Source: Anthracocystis setariae (taxonomy: Eukaryota; Basidiomycota; Ustilaginomycetes; Ustilaginales; Ustilaginaceae). From it: DNA of 64,000 nucleotides. How positions within the stretch are numbered: the stretch's first letter is position 1; every line of letters begins with the position of its first letter. The translations under genes were made by a program, and so were the position numbers. Positions 1-9,420 of this stretch are shown piece by piece. The stretch lies in contig CAKMXJ010000001.1 in the NCBI GenBank assembly GCA_928724745.1, forward strand, positions 1-64,000, read 5' to 3'. The notes under the pieces are model-generated. The model saw only the letters and a list, made by a program, of their open reading frames with translations, was not told the DNA's origin and did not search any database.

Positions 1-472
1 ACCCTAACCCCAAAGATACTATAACAAGTAGCTAAGTCGCTATAGACCTCACACTGGTGGATGGGCGTATAGAGCTGGCTCTGTTGTTATGTCAGGCCAG
101 TTAGATCCGTAACCAAGAGTGGGCGGTGACGTTAGGCAGCAGGCACGAAGGGGAGAGACCTATGTCGATACAACAGTAGCGACGTCGGTAAGGATCTGTA
201 AGTAGCAGGCGTTATGATACGGAGAAGTTGGTAATGAATCGATTGAGGGGTCATCAACTGTGCGCTCGAAGTACGCCCTATAAATACACTTAGTCCCCTA
301 CATCGTCATTGCCAGTAGCGGTGTAGGGAACCCTATAGCGACGACGTTAATGACAAGACTCTTCGCTAAGTGTAAACAACAGTTGACCATCAACATAAAC
401 AAAGATGTTGACAATAACATGACCCGACGAGTAACATCCCGGTCAGGAATGTGATGAGGCACCATGTCAACA
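1..472. other. Left edge, probable 3' flank or LTR of the copia element
   Basis: No gene is seen. The copia element reads leftward, so its 3' untranslated region and 3' LTR should lie here. I could not align this stretch to the corresponding region right of gag (13501-14420), so the LTR is not confirmed. The first bases contain one telomere-like unit (ccctaaccc), which is too little to call a telomere. A TATA-like tataaata occurs near 280. Confidence 0.4.
391..410. repeat. Short palindrome CAACAT/ATGTTG
   Basis: Arms CAACAT and ATGTTG flank an 8-base loop. It resembles, in size and end sequence, the palindromes at 15.4-16.2 kb. Confidence 0.4.
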
Positions 473-3400
473 TCACGTGGGGACGTACAGTGCCGGCATT
501 GGCTTTGGCACGCGCATAGTTTCCCCGCTGCCGAGTCCCGAGGAATTGTATTGTCGGCAACTATGCCGGAATATCACCGCACTAGTTATGGACATACCGA
601 CGTCTGTAGTGTCACGTCGATGGCTGACGCAGTAGGTGACCGTATATTTCAACATCTCCAAGGCTTTCGTTAGCATATCGGCTAGTTGGTCATTAGTAGA
701 CACAGCTTTTACCGTCAGGATCTTGTTAGTTTGGCACTCTCGTGTGATATGATACTTAAGCCTGAAGTGTTTAGTTCGGTTGTGGAATCTCGACTCCTTT
801 GCGAGTTCAATCGCTGCTCGGTTATCGACCATGAGCTGTGTAGGCGTCTCGACCTTGAGTCCTATCTCGGATGCTACCCAGCGTGTCCAGATGATTTCCT
901 TGGTGGATTCGGCCATGGCTACGTATTCAGCGTACGTTGTTGAGTCCGTGATGATGGACTGAAGTTTCGAAAGCCAGCTATATGGCATACCCGCGACGGT
1001 GTTGACAATCCCCGAGGTTGATCGCGAAGTAGTAGTGTCCCCCGCGTGATCTGCGTCGGTGAACGTCCGAAAATATTGTCCGAAGTCAACACGCAAGCTT
1101 GCGGGTTTGATGTCAGCGATGCGGGTGTAGTTAAGACCATGGGAGGCCGTGCCCTTGAGGTATCGGAGCAAATGCTTCGCTTGCACCATGGCGTTATGGT
1201 GTGGTTGCGAGAGCTCACGACTGAGTTTCTGCACTGCATAAGCGATGTCGGGGCGTGTACAGGTTGCAATGTAAAGGACCTGGCCGACGAGACTTCTGTA
1301 GGTGGAGTGCTCTGCGGGCGAAAGGGGATCTCCTCCTTTGAGGTCGTGAGTGGGGTTGATGGGTGTATGCGTGATGTTTGCACACGCAAGGCCGTAGGTT
1401 TCCAAAAGTCGATGAATGTAGCTCGTCTGTGTTAGGTGAATGGTTTGTGCGGTTTGGACGACTTGTATGCCTAAGATGTAGTCCAGAAGTTCACCACCGG
1501 TCATCTTAAAGTGTCTGCGAAGTTCTTCCATAACACTCTGGGCCGAATCTTGTGTCTTAGCGAAGATTAAGATGTCGTCGACGTATAGGGTTAGGATAAT
1601 GGGTTGCTCATCAACACGCGACGTTGCATGTTTGAAATAGAGGGCCGAGTCGTGCTTGCTACGTGTAAAACCCATTTCATGAAGTGTGGAGTCGGCCTTG
1701 TGGTACCAGGTCCGACCAGCTTGCTTGAGTCCGTATATCGACTTGTTGAGTTTGCACACCTGACCTTGTGTGGTACCCCGAGGATCGTCGATTGTGGGTG
1801 GTGGCCTCATGTATAGATCTACGTCGATCTCGCCATTCAAGTATGCGGTGGCTACGTCCATCTGATAGATGCTCCAACCCATTTGTAGTGAGATGATCAT
1901 GAGAAGCCGCAAGGTTGATAGCTTGACAACTGGTGCGAAAGTTTCGTCGTAGTCGATCCCGTGTTTTTGAGCAAAACCTTGGGCTACGAGGCGAGCCTTG
2001 TATTTGTCAATCGATCCGTCGGATTTGCGTTTTACCTTGAAAACCCATCTGCTTCCAATGATGTTGGCCCCGCTAGGGGGCGTTACCAGACGCCACGTAC
2101 CGTTTTCGCTGTGAGAGTTGAGCTCTTTGCTGATGGCCTCTTTCCACAGGGACCAGTCTGGGCGTTGGAAGGCTTGTGTAATTGTTCGAGGTTCATCGTC
2201 GAGTAATCCAACGCTATCTGGCTCGTCAACACGCAACGTTGCATGTTCCATTTCGTCGTTGAATTCTTGGATTGCGAGAGCTTGCAGGCGCGGTGACGTT
2301 GGTGGCGAGCCAGGCGGGGTTCCCAGTCCTTGTTCTCTTTCTTGTTCGGTGAGGTACGGCCACCTGTCAATGCTGTCTGCGTTCCCTTCGTCATTTCCTT
2401 GACTTGGAGCTTGCGTGAGTGGGGCAGGCTGCTGTTCTGAACCCCAGACGTCGCGTGTTGGCAAGCCAAGTTGTTTTTCGGAAGATCCCTTGTAGGGGAA
2501 AGACTCTTCATCGAAGGTTGCGTGCAGCTGTGTTAGGTACTTCTTTTCGACGGGATCGTACAACTTATAGGCTTTAGTTCCTGCTGCAATCCCTAGGTAG
2601 ACACATGGGACGGCTCGGTTGTCAAGTGCGGACCTCCTTTCCGTTGGTATGTGGGCATATGCTGCACAGCCGAAGGTTCGTACGAGGGAGAGATCTGGCG
2701 ATTTGTCGTACAATAGCTTGATGGGAATCTTGTCGCCGTTTCCTTTCGTCGGAAGTCTGTTGTTTAAGTAGGTTGCATGGAGTAAAGCATCGCCCCATAG
2801 TGTGTCAGGAGCGTGGGATTGTATCAACAAGCAACGTACAGTGTTGAACAACGTTCTGTTCATCCTTTCCGCAACGCCGTTCTGTTCGGGTGCAAACGGG
2901 GAAGTGAATTCATGTAGGATTCCGTGAGAAGCAAGGAAAGTATCCATTTCCGTGCTTGTGTACTCCCCTCCGTTGTCGGACCTGAGCTTCTTGAGTGGAT
3001 ATCCAGTTTGCTTCTCCATGGTCGTTTTATACTCCTGGAGGCAGCCGAACACTTCACTTTTGCGGGTGATCAGGTATATCATTGTGTGTCGAGAGAAGTC
3101 GTCGATGAATGTGACTGCGTATCTGTATCCTTGAGGGGTCTCGGTGGGGATTGGCCCTTTGACGTCTGTGTGGATTAAACCAAGTGGGTGTTCAACACGC
3201 GACGTTGCATGTTTGAACGGCTGCTTGTGGGACTTGGCAATCTCGCAAGTCTCGCAAAGTTGATGATTTTTCTTCGCACTCAACGTGATTGCTGGAACTT
3301 CTCTTGCGATTTCTTCCAGGCGACGTTGTCCAGGGTGGCCGAGGCGCTTGTGCCATCGATCAGGCCCTGCCTTGTGTTCTGCGGCTAGTCCTGCGAAGTC

Positions 3401-3808
3401 AACACCTGCTTGGTCAACATACGTGAGTGGTCCGATGTGTACACCCCTGCAGGTGATGCGGCCGCTCTTTGTCCTTGCCACGGTCTCTTTATCGTTGGTG
3501 GTGATCTCCGCCTTCTTCCTCATCACTCCTGTGGATAGGAGGTTGACGTTGAAGGACGGGATGTAAGCAACGTTCGTTAGCATGATCCTGTTGACGTCTC
3601 CTTGTCCGACGTTGACGTCTAGATGCACTGTGCCAACGCCCTCGACCTGGACGGGTACGTCGTTGGCCACCCAGATAGGTTTCATTGACACACCCGTACG
3701 GAGATCTGTGAAAAGAGAACGGTTGCAACAGATATGCCTGCTGGCTCCTGAGTCCATGAGCCACATAGTTGAACGCGGGTGGGTAAACTCGCTAACGGAG
3801 TAGGCGTT
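473..3808 (-). CDS. Copia polyprotein, C-terminal part: protease, integrase, RT, RNase H
   Basis: The frame is open from inside the gypsy LTR (to 3922), but element-specific codons start at 3808. Visible in order: aspartic protease motif WLMDSGASRH about 18 residues in; GAG-pre-integrase zinc binding (RWHKRLGH ... CETC); integrase core with D in LIHTDVKGP, D in LRSDNGGEY and E in PEQNGVAERMNRT; copia RT (GSRWVFKVK, QMDVATAYLNGE, LYVDDILIF with the YVDD catalytic pair); and RNase H (FTDADHAGD ... DNRAAIELAKE ... LADMLTKAL). About 60 residues follow the usual copia C-terminus, which is unusual. Five palindromic repeats lie inside this frame. No internal stop or frameshift is seen, so it may have been intact when interrupted. 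It has no start of its own. Confidence 0.92.
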   Translation of the reverse strand, partial: NAYSVSEFTHPRSTMWLMDSGASRHICCNRSLFTDLRTGVSMKPIWVANDVPVQVEGVGTVHLDVNVGQGDVNRIMLTNVAYIPSFNVNLLSTGVMRKKAEITTNDKETVARTKSGRITCRGVHIGPLTYVDQAGVDFAGLAAEHKAGPDRWHKRLGHPGQRRLEEIAREVPAITLSAKKNHQLCETCEIAKSHKQPFKHATSRVEHPLGLIHTDVKGPIPTETPQGYRYAVTFIDDFSRHTMIYLITRKSEVFGCLQEYKTTMEKQTGYPLKKLRSDNGGEYTSTEMDTFLASHGILHEFTSPFAPEQNGVAERMNRTLFNTVRCLLIQSHAPDTLWGDALLHATYLNNRLPTKGNGDKIPIKLLYDKSPDLSLVRTFGCAAYAHIPTERRSALDNRAVPCVYLGIAAGTKAYKLYDPVEKKYLTQLHATFDEESFPYKGSSEKQLGLPTRDVWGSEQQPAPLTQAPSQGNDEGNADSIDRWPYLTEQEREQGLGTPPGSPPTSPRLQALAIQEFNDEMEHATLRVDEPDSVGLLDDEPRTITQAFQRPDWSLWKEAISKELNSHSENGTWRLVTPPSGANIIGSRWVFKVKRKSDGSIDKYKARLVAQGFAQKHGIDYDETFAPVVKLSTLRLLMIISLQMGWSIYQMDVATAYLNGEIDVDLYMRPPPTIDDPRGTTQGQVCKLNKSIYGLKQAGRTWYHKADSTLHEMGFTRSKHDSALYFKHATSRVDEQPIILTLYVDDILIFAKTQDSAQSVMEELRRHFKMTGGELLDYILGIQVVQTAQTIHLTQTSYIHRLLETYGLACANITHTPINPTHDLKGGDPLSPAEHSTYRSLVGQVLYIATCTRPDIAYAVQKLSRELSQPHHNAMVQAKHLLRYLKGTASHGLNYTRIADIKPASLRVDFGQYFRTFTDADHAGDTTTSRSTSGIVNTVAGMPYSWLSKLQSIITDSTTYAEYVAMAESTKEIIWTRWVASEIGLKVETPTQLMVDNRAAIELAKESRFHNRTKHFRLKYHITRECQTNKILTVKAVSTNDQLADMLTKALEMLKYTVTYCVSHRRDTTDVGMSITSAVIFRHSCRQYNSSGLGSGETMRVPKPMPALYVPT
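1088..1107. repeat. 20-bp palindromic element, copia family, copy 1
   Basis: AACACGCAAGCTTGCGGGTT has one mismatch from a perfect palindrome. On the coding strand it reads PASLRV, in a loop just before the RNase H motif. Confidence 0.75.
1613..1632. repeat. 20-bp palindromic element, copia family, copy 2
   Basis: AACACGCGACGTTGCATGTT is an imperfect palindrome. It encodes HATSRV just before the YVDD strand of RT, and is identical to the copy at 3194. Confidence 0.8.
2228..2247. repeat. 20-bp palindromic element, copia family, copy 3
   Basis: AACACGCAACGTTGCATGTT encodes HATLRV in the variable linker between integrase and RT. Confidence 0.8.
2440..2459. repeat. 20-bp palindromic element, copia family, degenerate copy 4
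   Basis: AACCCCAGACGTCGCGTGTT has one well-kept arm and one eroded arm. Here the polyprotein frame reads it as PTRDVWG, a different frame from copies 1-3. Confidence 0.5.
3194..3213. repeat. 20-bp palindromic element, copia family, copy 5
   Basis: AACACGCGACGTTGCATGTT is the same 20-mer as at 1613, and the identity extends a few bases on each side. It encodes HATSRV between the zinc-binding region and the first integrase aspartate. Confidence 0.8.
3804..3808. repeat. Target-site duplication GCGTT, left copy
   Basis: GCGTT abuts the left end of the gypsy element and recurs at 12428-12432. Five bases is the usual duplication size for Ty3/gypsy integrases. Confidence 0.92.
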
Positions 3809-4313
3809 TGTTAAGCGCCAAGGGTCTGACAACCTCCTGACTGTGCGGCGTGGCACGCGGTGCGCGAGGCTTGGGCTTGGGAGCGCGTGGCGGGAGTGGT
3901 GGCCACGAGAGTCACCGGGCACGATCCTGAGGTTAACGGTTCTACCGTTGGGTCTGATATTCGCTATTACTCGAGGTAACTAAGAATACAATCGACGATG
4001 GACTACAGGAGGGCGGCGCGCGGTTTCCCCCTTATAAGGCATCATGCGTGCCACGCGGCGCGCGCCCCCTCCTGGGACGCGTGGGCCGCGCGCGACCTCA
4101 ACTCGCGACACCTGGGGTGGACCCCTGTGTCGAGCACTACACGGCGCGCTCCCGTCTTCGGGGGGCGACGCGCGGCGCGCCCCTCCATTCACAGAACGTC
4201 CCGCGCGGCGCGCTCCTAATGGCCTATGCTGCGCGGCACGCTCACTCTCCTACACGGCCTTTGGCCAGTGTTCCGGTGGCGCGCTGGCTGGGAACATCTG
4301 TCCAGTTGTAACA
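3809..4313 (-). repeat. 3' LTR of the chromovirus
   Basis: The 505-bp LTR starts TGTTAAGCGCC and ends GTTGTAACA in plus orientation. I find one difference from the other LTR (G at 4132, A at 12246), at a CpG and compatible with cytosine deamination. The TATA-like TTATAA at 4032-4037 is itself palindromic, so it could serve either strand. Confidence 0.95.
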
Positions 4314-4330
4314 TTACCCCCCCGCCTCGG
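4314..4330 (-). promoter_or_regulatory. Polypurine tract (plus-strand primer site)
   Basis: Read on the minus strand this is a purine-rich run with seven consecutive G immediately before the 3' LTR, the expected position for second-strand priming. Confidence 0.7.
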
Positions 4331-4590
4331 GGTGCGCGCACTCCGGAGCGCGCAGGCCCACCGGCCGTGGTGGGCGAAAGTGGTCCCCAGAATTTTCCAT
4401 TTGTGGGGCGTGGCGCGAGCGCACGCGTCGATCACCGGGCGCACACAAAGCGTTGCGCAATGGGGCTCAGCCTCATTTGGGGTGTTGCGGCTCGCAATGG
4501 CTGACTTACGGGGGTCTACCTTTCTGCTTCTCTCCACCATCCGACTACCCCTCGACCCCCACGCTGGGTCACCAAGAAAACTGGACGACC

Positions 4591-6456
4591 ATGACCTCCA
4601 ACAGTGAGTATGGGCACGTTCTGAGGTACGGCGCCGGCGGTAAGGTGTTGACTGACGCGTAACTTTGAATTTCCCGTTCCTGTGCCTGGCTAGCCGACAA
4701 GCCCTCAAGTGAGAAAGCGCGCGCTGAGGCCGAGGCTGCGTCCACCCTCCGCGCGATCTTGGCCGTGGTCCCCGACCCCCGGGTGGCCAACGACACCACT
4801 GCCTCGCCCGCGGCGGTAGCCGTGACCGGGGCCCCGCCATCCACAGCCTCTCCGACCGAGGAGACCGGTGAGTGATCTCTTTCCTTGGTGTGTTGACGCG
4901 GCACGCATACTGACTCTGACTTTCCCGGCGGGGTTCCACTATCTGGCAGCACCCGCAACCACAAGCGCTACGGTAATCGAAATCCCTTCTTCGCCGCCGC
5001 CCCAGGCCTGCGACGGCGCTCCTTCCCCCGAGGCTCGCGGTCAGTCTTCCCCTGAGGCTCGCGATCGAGCGCCTTCTCCCACCAGCGATCAGGCCGACCA
5101 GAGCCAATTCCGTTACCAGGTGTGGGAGGTCCTGCCGTGGGGCGAGCGGAGCTGCCCCATCGTCGACTCTTTGATGCGCGAGCGCAAGGACCAGCCTATC
5201 GGCGATGTCCCTTTCGTCGTACGTCTCATCAAGGCCGCCCTGGTAGTTAGCGATCCCGACTGCGAGGAGTTCATGGCGCCCTGCTACGCGTGCGAGCACA
5301 AGGGCTGCGACGCCGCGGCGTGCCACGCGGATCCCGAGCGTGGCGCAGTGACGGGCAGGCGCGACGCCGGCGCCAGGATCCCCGACGAGATCGCCCAAGC
5401 CTTCGAGGGCATGCCGACGCCCTGCAGCGCGTGCGGCACGAAACGTAAGTGCGACTGGCGCGGCCGGATTCCGTGGCTGGGGAATCGGCTTGAGGGCCCG
5501 TGGCTGATGGAAGCCTACCTCTGGATGCGCGTTCTGGGCCATCGTCCCAATCCCGCCCTGACCCCGTCGATGGTGCCGGTAGGTGCGCTCCCGCCGTACA
5601 TGGAGACCGAGCGCGCCGCTGTGGCACAGCGCTACGCCCGGCGTCGCTGGCCGCGTGCCAGCCGTCGAACCAGGGATGACAACGACGACGACAACGAGAG
5701 CAGTGAGAGCGATGGTGAGTCTGTGGAGGGGGGGGCGCGAGCCCGCCACTCCCAGTCCCCGCGCTACCCGTACCACCCGAGGCCGCGCTGCCGACCGTCC
5801 CCGCCCTCTGGGCTCCCCCAAGGCCCCTCGTCCCCGCCGCAATGCTGCGCGTAAGCCGCTCAGCGCCCTTCCGGGGGGTGAGCGCTACCGTTCGCGCGAC
5901 GCCGCGTAACCGTGACGAGGACGCTGGGGGTTCGTCGTCCTTGGTGTCCAATCCGCCGGCGCCATCGGCTTCGTACCGGAAACAGGCGGTGCATCTCCAG
6001 CGCAGCACGGAGGCTATCGAGCGCGCGCTCGACGACCTCAAGGTTACGATTCGGCAGTGCGCCGCCGCTGGCCTGCTGGAGGGTATGGACGTGCAGTCGT
6101 CCACTATGAAGCGGCACCTGATGATGCTGGAGTCTACGCCCGCTGCCCTGCGAACGACGCTGCACGAGCTCGTAGACTACTGGCGGGTGAGCGGTCCCGC
6201 GTATCTGGTGGCCTCGGACTCGTCGGACTCGGACAGCGCGTCCCACATTGCCGCCGCTCGCGAGCGTGTTGGGCGCCTCTTGGACCACGCGCCGCCGGCT
6301 GGTGCCTCGCACCCGGCCGCTGGCTCTCCCGTCGCTGTGGTGCCCGCGCGCCGCGCGTCGCCCTCGTCTCCCTTGGCGGCGGAGGCTCCTCGCACGCCCA
6401 AGCGTCCGCGCCGGCAAGCACTCCCTGATGGTGGAGAAGGCGCGAGCCCGGCCTGA
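4591..6456 (+). CDS. Antisense, spliced cysteine-rich protein gene inside the chromovirus
   Basis: I do not recognise a family. Inferred exons are 4591-4603, 4694-4867, 4950-5714 and 5756-6456 (about 550 aa). Introns 4604-4693 and 4868-4949 start GTGAGT, end TAG/CAG and contain CTGAC branch-like sites, and joining them keeps one open frame. The third junction is uncertain: a 41-nt intron (5715-5755) or a 149-nt one (5715-5863) both restore frame. Visible features: Pro/Ser/Ala-rich N-terminus; two cysteine clusters, C174-x2-C177-x4-C182-x4-C187 and C221-x2-C224-x5-C230 with basic residues between, suggesting metal binding; an acidic Asp/Glu/Ser stretch; a helical segment rich in Leu; a basic PKRPRR near the C-terminus, possibly nuclear-localising. 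It runs opposite to gag-pol, so its introns survive retrotransposition. Function unknown. Confidence 0.65.
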
Positions 6457-6711
6457 GTCTCTTGTTGTACCGCGCGCCCCTTGCTCTGTTACTCCAATGT
6501 CTGTTGGCTGGCTCCGGTAACCCCGTAGTCGGCCTTGAAATCCGAAATGTTCCCCGTGTCGTTGTGCTTGTGCCCTCGCGTTCGTGTCTGAGTAAAAGTG
6601 AGGCTTGAGCATGGCGGGATCCAGTGGGTGCTGTGGCGCGCGGGGTTGCGGGATCTCTGGTGAGCCGCGCGGTATTGGGGGGCTGTGTAAGGGTGTCGGG
6701 CACGCCCGCAA

Positions 6712-6846
6712 GGGTGGCGAGCGCGCCGTGAGCGAGACGACGCGAGGCGGGTTGGGAGCTCGCTCTGGGGGTGCGCGCGCCAACACGGGTGGCGAGCGCG
6801 CCATGAGCAGGACGACGCGAGGCGGGTTAGGAGCTCGCCCTGAGGG
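6712..6846. repeat. 75-bp tandem duplication downstream of chromovirus pol
   Basis: A unit beginning gggtggcgagcgcgcc at 6712 recurs at 6787 with a few differences. It is non-coding and lies between the end of the antisense gene and the end of pol. Confidence 0.7.
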
Positions 6847-6888
6847 AGCGCGCGGCATTATGAGGTTGCCGCTTGCCCCCGGCCACCG

Positions 6889-9420
6889 TCAGGCCTGCCT
6901 TCGTCCCGTGGGCGCTCCTGGGTGTGACCTGTGGAACTCGTCCACCAGCTCTTGGCTATTGGCGAGGTGATGCGCCGGCTCCCATGTGGGCTCGTCATAA
7001 CCGGCCCACTTGACCTGGTACTCGAGGCCCCGTCTGCTCGTTCGTGCCTCCAGCAGTCGTTCCACCTCGAAGTCTTGGCGGTCGTCTTGGAGGTTGGTGG
7101 CTTGTGGCGCGTGCTCCGTGGGGCGCGCGCCCGCTGGGTATGGCTCGAGCAAGCTCACATGGAACACCGGGTGAACGCGGGAGCCTGCTGGCAGGTCCAA
7201 CCTGTACGCGCGCTGGCCCACGGCCTCTAGAACCGTAAATGGTCCGGCGAGGGGGTTGGACAGCTTCTTGGACGGTCTGTCCTGGCGCAGGTGTCTGGTG
7301 CGCAGCAGTACTTGGTCACCCCCGGTGTAAGACCGATCCGTCCTGGATCGGTTTGCGAGGCTCGCCATGGTGCGCGCGGCACGCGCAATGTTGTCTTGGC
7401 AGAACGCGATGAGCATTTGCAGGGAAGCCGGGGAGGGTGGCGCACCATTGGGGGCGAGCGCGGGGGAACCCGGGAGCGTTTTGGGCGTAAACCCGAAAAG
7501 GGGGAGGGTGGATGGGAGACCGGTAGCGCCAGCGGGGCGGTTGTTGATGGCGAGCTGCGCGTGCGGGAGCCACGCGGCCCAGTCATCTTGCTGGTAGTTG
7601 ACGTAGAGGCGCAAAAAGACCTCCAGGGTTTGATTGGTGCGCTCGGTCTGGCCGTCGGTTTGAGGGTGATAGGCGGTGGATAGCGCCGGGCGGACCTGGA
7701 GTTGTTGCAGCACTGCTCGCCAGAGGGAGGCGATGAAAGTGCGCCCGCGGTCGGAGACAATCTGGTCAGGCAATCCAAAATAGCAAAACACACTTGTAAA
7801 GAGCATGCGTGCGAGGTCGGGAACGGTGTCGGATTGCCGTGCTGGGATGAAAATCACAAACTTGGTGAGGCGGTCTACGACTACAAGGATGGAATCGAAG
7901 AGTGTGCCGCCCACGCGCGAGCGCGGGAGGCCCTCGATGTGATCCATGGAGATGGACCCGAACGGCCGGTCGGGCGCGCCCAACGGGAGTAGCAGCCCAT
8001 AAGGTTTATGGCGCGGGGCTTTGGCGCGCTTGCAGGCAGAGCAGGTGGCGACGTAGGTGACAACATCTTGCGCAAGGGTGGGCCAGCTGTGGTGGCGGCG
8101 GACGAGCGCGGTGGTAGTGGCCACGCCGGGGTGCCCCGCGGTGGGGTGGTCATGATAGCGGGACAGAATGGCGGCGATGTCAGCCGCGCTGGAAGGGGTG
8201 GCCGGAAGGACGGTCGCCGGGAGGAGAGCCGCGCGGCGCGCGGCCGGGGCCGGGAAGTCGACGGGGTCGACGCCGGTTGTCTCGGGGTGGATGAACAGGG
8301 AGGGCGGCAAGAGGGTAGCTACATTAGCGGGGTCGCCGTGGCGTTGGGCGTCCGCTAGGTTTGGGTGACCATCGGATCGGCGTGACAGAGCGTCCGGCCG
8401 CGCGGCCTCTGTGCCCGGGCGGTAGGTGATGGAGAATGCGAACTCTGCCAGGGCAATGCCCCAACGGGCCTGACGGCGATTGAGCTGGCGCTTGGTTTGG
8501 AAGTACTGGAGAGCTTGGTGGTCCGTGAGGACATCAAACGGTGCGTGCAGCCCGTGTAAGTAGTGGCGCCACGCTTGAAGGGAGTCGACGATGGCCAGGA
8601 GCTCCTTATCGTGGATCTCGTAGTTGCGCTCGGCGGGTTGCATCTTCCGTGACCAATATGCCACTGGGTGGAGACGGTGCGTGCTCGGGCGCGGCGCTGT
8701 TGTAGTGGCGGGGTTGATTGGGTACCATTGGGACAGGACGGCCGCCACAACGTAGTCGCTGGCGTCGGTTTCCACTACCGTGGGCAGCGCTGGGTCAAAA
8801 TGTTGCAGGATAGGAGCCGTGGTGAATGCGCGCTTGAGGGTCTCGAATGCGGCCAGCTCGGAGGGCTCTAAGGAGATGCGCCCGCTTGCTTTGCCCTTGA
8901 GGCGGTCTGTGAGCGGGCGAGCCACGCGCGAATAGTGCTTGATGAATCGTCGGTAGAAGTTGGCAAAGCCAAGGAATACCTGGATGTCACGAATGGTCGT
9001 GGGTGCCGGCCAGGTAGTTACGGCCTCGACCTTCGCCGGGTCCATGGAGATGCCGGCCGGGCTGACTCGGTAGCCCAGGAACTCCACCGAGGTGACCCCA
9101 AATTCGCACTTGTCGGCAGCGCAATACAGCTGGTTATGGCGCAACCGGCGGAGTACCTCGCGCACGTGGGTGTCGTGCTCGGCGGGATCGCGGGAGAACA
9201 CGAGGATGTCGTCCAGGTACACCACCACGGACACGTCGAGCAGGTCGTGCAGGATGTGGTTCATTAAGCGCTGGAACGTAGATGGCGCGTTGCACAGCCC
9301 GAATGGCATTACCATGTATTCGAAGCTACCGTAGCGCGTGCGGAATGCCGTTTTCCATTCGTGCCCCTCCTTGATACGGAGGAGGTTGTACGCTCCCTTC
9401 AGGTCGAGTTTGGTGAAGAC
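6889..9420 (-). CDS. Chromovirus pol: RT (most), RNase H, integrase, chromodomain
   Basis: The frame is open back to about 9420, although the first ATG is at 9315. In order: end of RT palm with YLDDILVF (YxDD at residues 33-36 from the 9315 Met); RNase H (VVETDASDYVVAAVLSQ); integrase zinc finger (HDHPTAGHPG ... CSACKRAKAP); integrase core D in SMDHIEG, D in IVSDRGRTF and E in HPQTDGQTERTNQ; a GPY-like segment; and a C-terminal chromodomain (YQVKWAGYDEPTWEP). Chromodomains in this family direct integration toward modified histones, but this copy instead landed inside another transposon. It is out of frame with the upstream gag-protease-RT start. Confidence 0.92.
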   Translation of the reverse strand, partial: VFTKLDLKGAYNLLRIKEGHEWKTAFRTRYGSFEYMVMPFGLCNAPSTFQRLMNHILHDLLDVSVVVYLDDILVFSRDPAEHDTHVREVLRRLRHNQLYCAADKCEFGVTSVEFLGYRVSPAGISMDPAKVEAVTTWPAPTTIRDIQVFLGFANFYRRFIKHYSRVARPLTDRLKGKASGRISLEPSELAAFETLKRAFTTAPILQHFDPALPTVVETDASDYVVAAVLSQWYPINPATTTAPRPSTHRLHPVAYWSRKMQPAERNYEIHDKELLAIVDSLQAWRHYLHGLHAPFDVLTDHQALQYFQTKRQLNRRQARWGIALAEFAFSITYRPGTEAARPDALSRRSDGHPNLADAQRHGDPANVATLLPPSLFIHPETTGVDPVDFPAPAARRAALLPATVLPATPSSAADIAAILSRYHDHPTAGHPGVATTTALVRRHHSWPTLAQDVVTYVATCSACKRAKAPRHKPYGLLLPLGAPDRPFGSISMDHIEGLPRSRVGGTLFDSILVVVDRLTKFVIFIPARQSDTVPDLARMLFTSVFCYFGLPDQIVSDRGRTFIASLWRAVLQQLQVRPALSTAYHPQTDGQTERTNQTLEVFLRLYVNYQQDDWAAWLPHAQLAINNRPAGATGLPSTLPLFGFTPKTLPGSPALAPNGAPPSPASLQMLIAFCQDNIARAARTMASLANRSRTDRSYTGGDQVLLRTRHLRQDRPSKKLSNPLAGPFTVLEAVGQRAYRLDLPAGSRVHPVFHVSLLEPYPAGARPTEHAPQATNLQDDRQDFEVERLLEARTSRRGLEYQVKWAGYDEPTWEPAHHLANSQELVDEFHRSHPGAPTGRRQA

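Noticed and set aside
332..345. ctatagcgacgacg inverted relative to 13917-13930, considered as a terminal repeat
   Set aside because: Only about 12 bases match, in inverted orientation, whereas copia LTRs must be direct repeats.
1371..1401. A further apparent palindrome copy (cacacgcaaggccgtagg)
   Set aside because: Only one arm matches the family and the encoded TYGLACANI fits a normal copia sequence.
4250..5842. A 530-residue minus-strand frame in the chromovirus 3' region
   Set aside because: Composition is Arg/Ala/Gly/Pro as expected from GC-rich DNA read backwards, it crosses the LTR boundary, and the opposite strand has splice signals and cysteine clusters.
5860..6858. A 332-residue minus-strand frame next to pol
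   Set aside because: Pro/Arg low complexity that spans the 75-bp duplication; no gag or pol feature.
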